Assembly (NCBI GenBank): GCA_902599045.1
Contig: CACKEA010000005.1
Span: forward strand, 62,001 to 126,000
DNA length: 64,000 nt
Source of the DNA: an uncultured Alphaproteobacteria bacterium
Lineage (GTDB): Bacteria > Pseudomonadota > Alphaproteobacteria > HIMB59
Reading direction: 5' to 3'
Shown here: positions 61,320 to 64,000 of the stretch, piece after piece
Position numbering within the stretch: the stretch's first letter is position 1
How the letters are laid out: each line of letters starts with the position of its first letter
Notes under the pieces: generated by a model
What the model was told of the DNA's origin: nothing
The model's input: only the letters and a program-made list of their open reading frames with translations
Database searches by the model: none
Position numbers and translations under genes: made by a program

Positions 61320-64000
61320 ATGGATAAACACTCACCACTTACTCACATCATAGTTCATAACGCTCATGAGCATAATTTAAAAAATATAAACTTAAATTTA
61401 CCAAAGAATAAACTTGTTGTCATAACGGGTGTAAGTGGTTCAGGTAAATCAACATTAGCATTTGATACTATTTATGCTGAGGGGCAGAGAAAATATATCG
61501 AATCACTTAGTGCCTATGCTCGTCAATTTTTAGACATGATGGACAAACCTAAGGTCGATAAAATAGAAGGATTGTCACCAGCAATTTCCATAGACCAGAA
61601 AACAACATCCAAAAATCCAAGATCAACAGTAGGAACGGTAACTGAAATTTATGATTATCTGAGAGTATTATTTTCAAGAGTTGGTATCCCCTACTCACCA
61701 GCTACAGGAAAACCAATCAAAGGTTTAACAAGTTCTGAAATGATAGATGAAGTTAATTCTAAGTTTAATTCAAAAAAAATAATGATTATGTCTCCATTGA
61801 TAAAAGGTAGAAAAGGAGAATATAAAAAACTATTTGAGGAGTATTTTAAGAAAGGTTACGAAAGATTTCTAATAAATAATAAGCTTTATCAAAAAGAAGA
61901 GATCCCTGAATTAAGTAAAAACTATAAACATACGATAAGTGTTGTCATTGATAGAATTGTGCCCTCCAAAGATAACAGAGACAGATTAGCAAATAGTATT
62001 GAAATTAGTTTAAAAGAGAGTGAAGGCAGTGTTGAGATTTATAATATTGATAAAGATGAAATTATTACATTATCAGATAAATTTATGTGTCCTGTCAGTG
62101 GATTTAGTATAGACGAAATTGAACCACGCTTATTTAGTTTTAATAATCCATACGGTGCATGTAAAACATGCGATGGTCTTGGTGAGATAGATGCTTTCGA
62201 TGAAGATATAATAATACCTGATAAAAATTTATCTTTTAATGAAGGTGCAATTAATTTCTGGTCAGAAAAGTCAAAATCACGAATATATCCAAAGCTTAAA
62301 AAGATATTCCAATCAAAAAAACTAGAAAATGTAATTTGGTCAAAAACTCCAAAAAGTTTTCAAAATGAAGTTCTTTATGGAGGAAGACTTTTTGAAGGTC
62401 TAATAAACATTATGGATAATATTTACGATGGATCTTCAAGTTGGTGGAGACAATGGGAACTTGAAAAGTTTAGAAATTCAAAAATCTGTCACAAATGTAA
62501 TGGCCAAAGACTTAATGAAAAAGCACTGTGTGTTAAGATAAATAATTTAACTATTTCAGATTTTACTTCTTTGAGTATAGCTAACTCATTAGATTGGATT
62601 AATAAATTTGAAAAAGAGTTAAAAGAACAAGAGAAATTAATAGCAGCCCCATTAAAAAAAGAAATTTTTTCTAGATTGAATTTTTTAAATGAAGTTGGAC
62701 TTAGTTATTTAAGTTTATCGAGAAAAAGTTCTACTTTATCTGGTGGAGAGTCACAAAGAATTAGATTAGCTAGTCAAATTGGTTCTGGATTAACTGGTGT
62801 CACATACGTTTTAGACGAGCCATCTATAGGTCTTCATCAAAGAGATAATCAAAAGCTAATTAATACTCTAAAAAACCTAAGAGATTTAGGTAACACTATA
62901 ATAGTTGTCGAGCACGATGAAGATATAATACGTGAGGCAGATTATGTTGTAGATATTGGTAAATACGCTGGTATCAAAGGTGGTTCCATTGTTGCAATTG
63001 GTGAGTTTAACAAAATACTAAATAACAAAGAAAGTTTAACAAGTAGCTACATCAGAGGTGTAATTGGAAGGTACCCATCTAGTGTTAACAAAATTCCATC
63101 AAAACAGTTTATTGAAATTAGAAAAGCAAATGGAAATAATTTAAAAAATGTAAACGTAAAATTCCCTTTAAGTAAATTTATTACCATTACTGGAGTCTCT
63201 GGTAGCGGGAAATCAACATTGATTAACGAAACTTTATACGGTGCAACAAATAATAGAATTTATGAAAAAATTATTAAAACACTTCCTTATGATGACATAA
63301 AAGGAATTGAAAATATTGATAAAGTTATAAATATCGATCAATCACCCATTGGAAGAACACCCAGATCAAACCCAGCAACATATGTTGGGTTGTTTACACC
63401 CATAAGAGAATGGTTTGCTAATTTGCCTGAAGCTAAAGTAAAAGGATTTAAGCCCGGTAGATTTTCTTTTAATGTCAAAGGAGGTAGATGTGAAAGCTGT
63501 GAAGGAGATGGTTTAAAAAAAATTGAAATGCACTTTTTAGCACCAGTGTATGTTAAATGTGAAGTATGTGATGGTAAAAGATATAATAAAGAGACACTTA
63601 GTATTCAATATAATAAAAAAAATATAAATGATATTTTATCAATGACTGTTGATGACGCTGAAGAGTTTTTTATTAATAACCCTCAAGTATATTCTAAATT
63701 AAAAACACTCAAAGATGTTGGCTTAGGATATATATCTATCGGTCAATCTGCTACAACTTTATCAGGTGGTGAAGCCCAAAGAATTAAACTATCAAAAGAA
63801 TTATCCAAAAGACAAACAGGAAAAACTTTGTACATCTTAGATGAGCCAACAACTGGTCTTCACTTTGATGATATAAAGAAACTTTTAGAGATACTTCATA
63901 AATTAGTTTCCTACGGTAATACTGTAATAGTCATAGAGCACAACTTAGATGTTATTAATACAAGTGATTGGATTATAGACTTGGGACCTGAGGGTGGAGA
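61320..64000 (+). CDS. uvrA: Excinuclease ABC subunit A (3' end outside window)
   Basis: An open frame from ATG at 61320 to the window edge (893 codons seen, no stop); UvrA is usually about 940-960 residues, so the C-terminus is missing. Visible parts: Walker A 'GVSGSGKST' near residue 37, the zinc CxxC pairs (CKTCDG near 280; CHKCNG near 388), the first signature 'LSGGESQRIRLA' near 475, the second Walker A 'GVSGSGKST' near 625, 'GGRCESCEGDG' near 722, 'LSGGEAQRIKLS' near 812 and 'LDEPTTGLH' near 840. It detects DNA damage with UvrB. The 64-bp gap to ssb shows no clear LexA box. Confidence 0.96.
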   Translation, partial: MDKHSPLTHIIVHNAHEHNLKNINLNLPKNKLVVITGVSGSGKSTLAFDTIYAEGQRKYIESLSAYARQFLDMMDKPKVDKIEGLSPAISIDQKTTSKNPRSTVGTVTEIYDYLRVLFSRVGIPYSPATGKPIKGLTSSEMIDEVNSKFNSKKIMIMSPLIKGRKGEYKKLFEEYFKKGYERFLINNKLYQKEEIPELSKNYKHTISVVIDRIVPSKDNRDRLANSIEISLKESEGSVEIYNIDKDEIITLSDKFMCPVSGFSIDEIEPRLFSFNNPYGACKTCDGLGEIDAFDEDIIIPDKNLSFNEGAINFWSEKSKSRIYPKLKKIFQSKKLENVIWSKTPKSFQNEVLYGGRLFEGLINIMDNIYDGSSSWWRQWELEKFRNSKICHKCNGQRLNEKALCVKINNLTISDFTSLSIANSLDWINKFEKELKEQEKLIAAPLKKEIFSRLNFLNEVGLSYLSLSRKSSTLSGGESQRIRLASQIGSGLTGVTYVLDEPSIGLHQRDNQKLINTLKNLRDLGNTIIVVEHDEDIIREADYVVDIGKYAGIKGGSIVAIGEFNKILNNKESLTSSYIRGVIGRYPSSVNKIPSKQFIEIRKANGNNLKNVNVKFPLSKFITITGVSGSGKSTLINETLYGATNNRIYEKIIKTLPYDDIKGIENIDKVINIDQSPIGRTPRSNPATYVGLFTPIREWFANLPEAKVKGFKPGRFSFNVKGGRCESCEGDGLKKIEMHFLAPVYVKCEVCDGKRYNKETLSIQYNKKNINDILSMTVDDAEEFFINNPQVYSKLKTLKDVGLGYISIGQSATTLSGGEAQRIKLSKELSKRQTGKTLYILDEPTTGLHFDDIKKLLEILHKLVSYGNTVIVIEHNLDVINTSDWIIDLGPEGG

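Noticed and set aside
1-64000. CRISPR arrays, insertion sequences, prophage or integrase genes
   Set aside because: No repeated direct repeats with spacers, transposase motifs or phage genes were seen; the single tRNA gene is intact and has no flanking integrase.

Overview
The window is a gene-dense, AT-rich stretch (64 protein genes and one tRNA, largest non-coding gap about 135 bp) from a streamlined marine bacterium. Gene content points to a free-living, oligotrophic alphaproteobacterium of the SAR11/HIMB59 (AEGEAN-169) kind: short or overlapping intergenic spaces, high-affinity ABC uptake systems with strong Shine-Dalgarno sites on the binding-protein genes, alphaproteobacterial-type small proteins (SdhE, DUF6494, DUF2061, DUF3108), many one-carbon and osmolyte-type enzymes, and no recognisable transcription factor gene. 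The lineage is inferred from gene content only.

Layout. 1-14.4 kb is mostly housekeeping: a partial gene, DUF2721, an ABM monooxygenase, a lipoprotein, a 2-oxoglutarate oxygenase, mfd, sdhE, recG, DUF502, DUF6494, two membrane proteins, DUF3108, mnmH, thiL, a cyclopropane-fatty-acid synthase and nadE. The sdhE and recG start codons overlap head to head in a single CATG. 14.5-19.4 kb is a glycerol-3-phosphate type ABC operon (ugpB-A-E-E-C) with ugpE duplicated in tandem and an attenuator hairpin after ugpB. 19.5-24 kb carries aroQ, a small gene with bioY, an HDAC-family deacetylase, an NAD(P)-binding protein and a malonyl-CoA synthetase.

24-33.7 kb looks like an uptake and breakdown locus for a quaternary-amine or sulfonium osmolyte: an OpuAC-type binding protein, a BKACE enzyme, a tightly packed operon (double-permease fusion, cytosolic BisC/DMSO-reductase-type molybdoenzyme, DmdA/GcvT-like methyltransferase, SDR) and a divergent ProV-type ATPase. 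34.6-47.2 kb holds two convergent operons: Fe-alcohol dehydrogenase, amidase, EamA exporter, homocysteine methyltransferase and an enolase-superfamily enzyme against a MalEFG-type ABC transporter (no ATPase of its own), TauD-type oxygenase, aldehyde dehydrogenase, VOC protein and a second homocysteine methyltransferase.

47.3-57 kb is the least explained part: five SnoaL/NTF2-like proteins (four with two domains) interleaved with a MetE-core methyltransferase, an RraA-like lyase, a bicupin, a HisD/HpsN-like dehydrogenase and an SDR. This set looks like an undescribed catabolic module. 57-64 kb returns to housekeeping: ytoQ, tRNA-Lys(UUU), coaD, gyrA, ssb and a 3'-truncated uvrA. Together the accessory part describes a cell that imports methylated and polar small molecules and strips methyl groups from them through at least four separate methyl-transfer enzymes.
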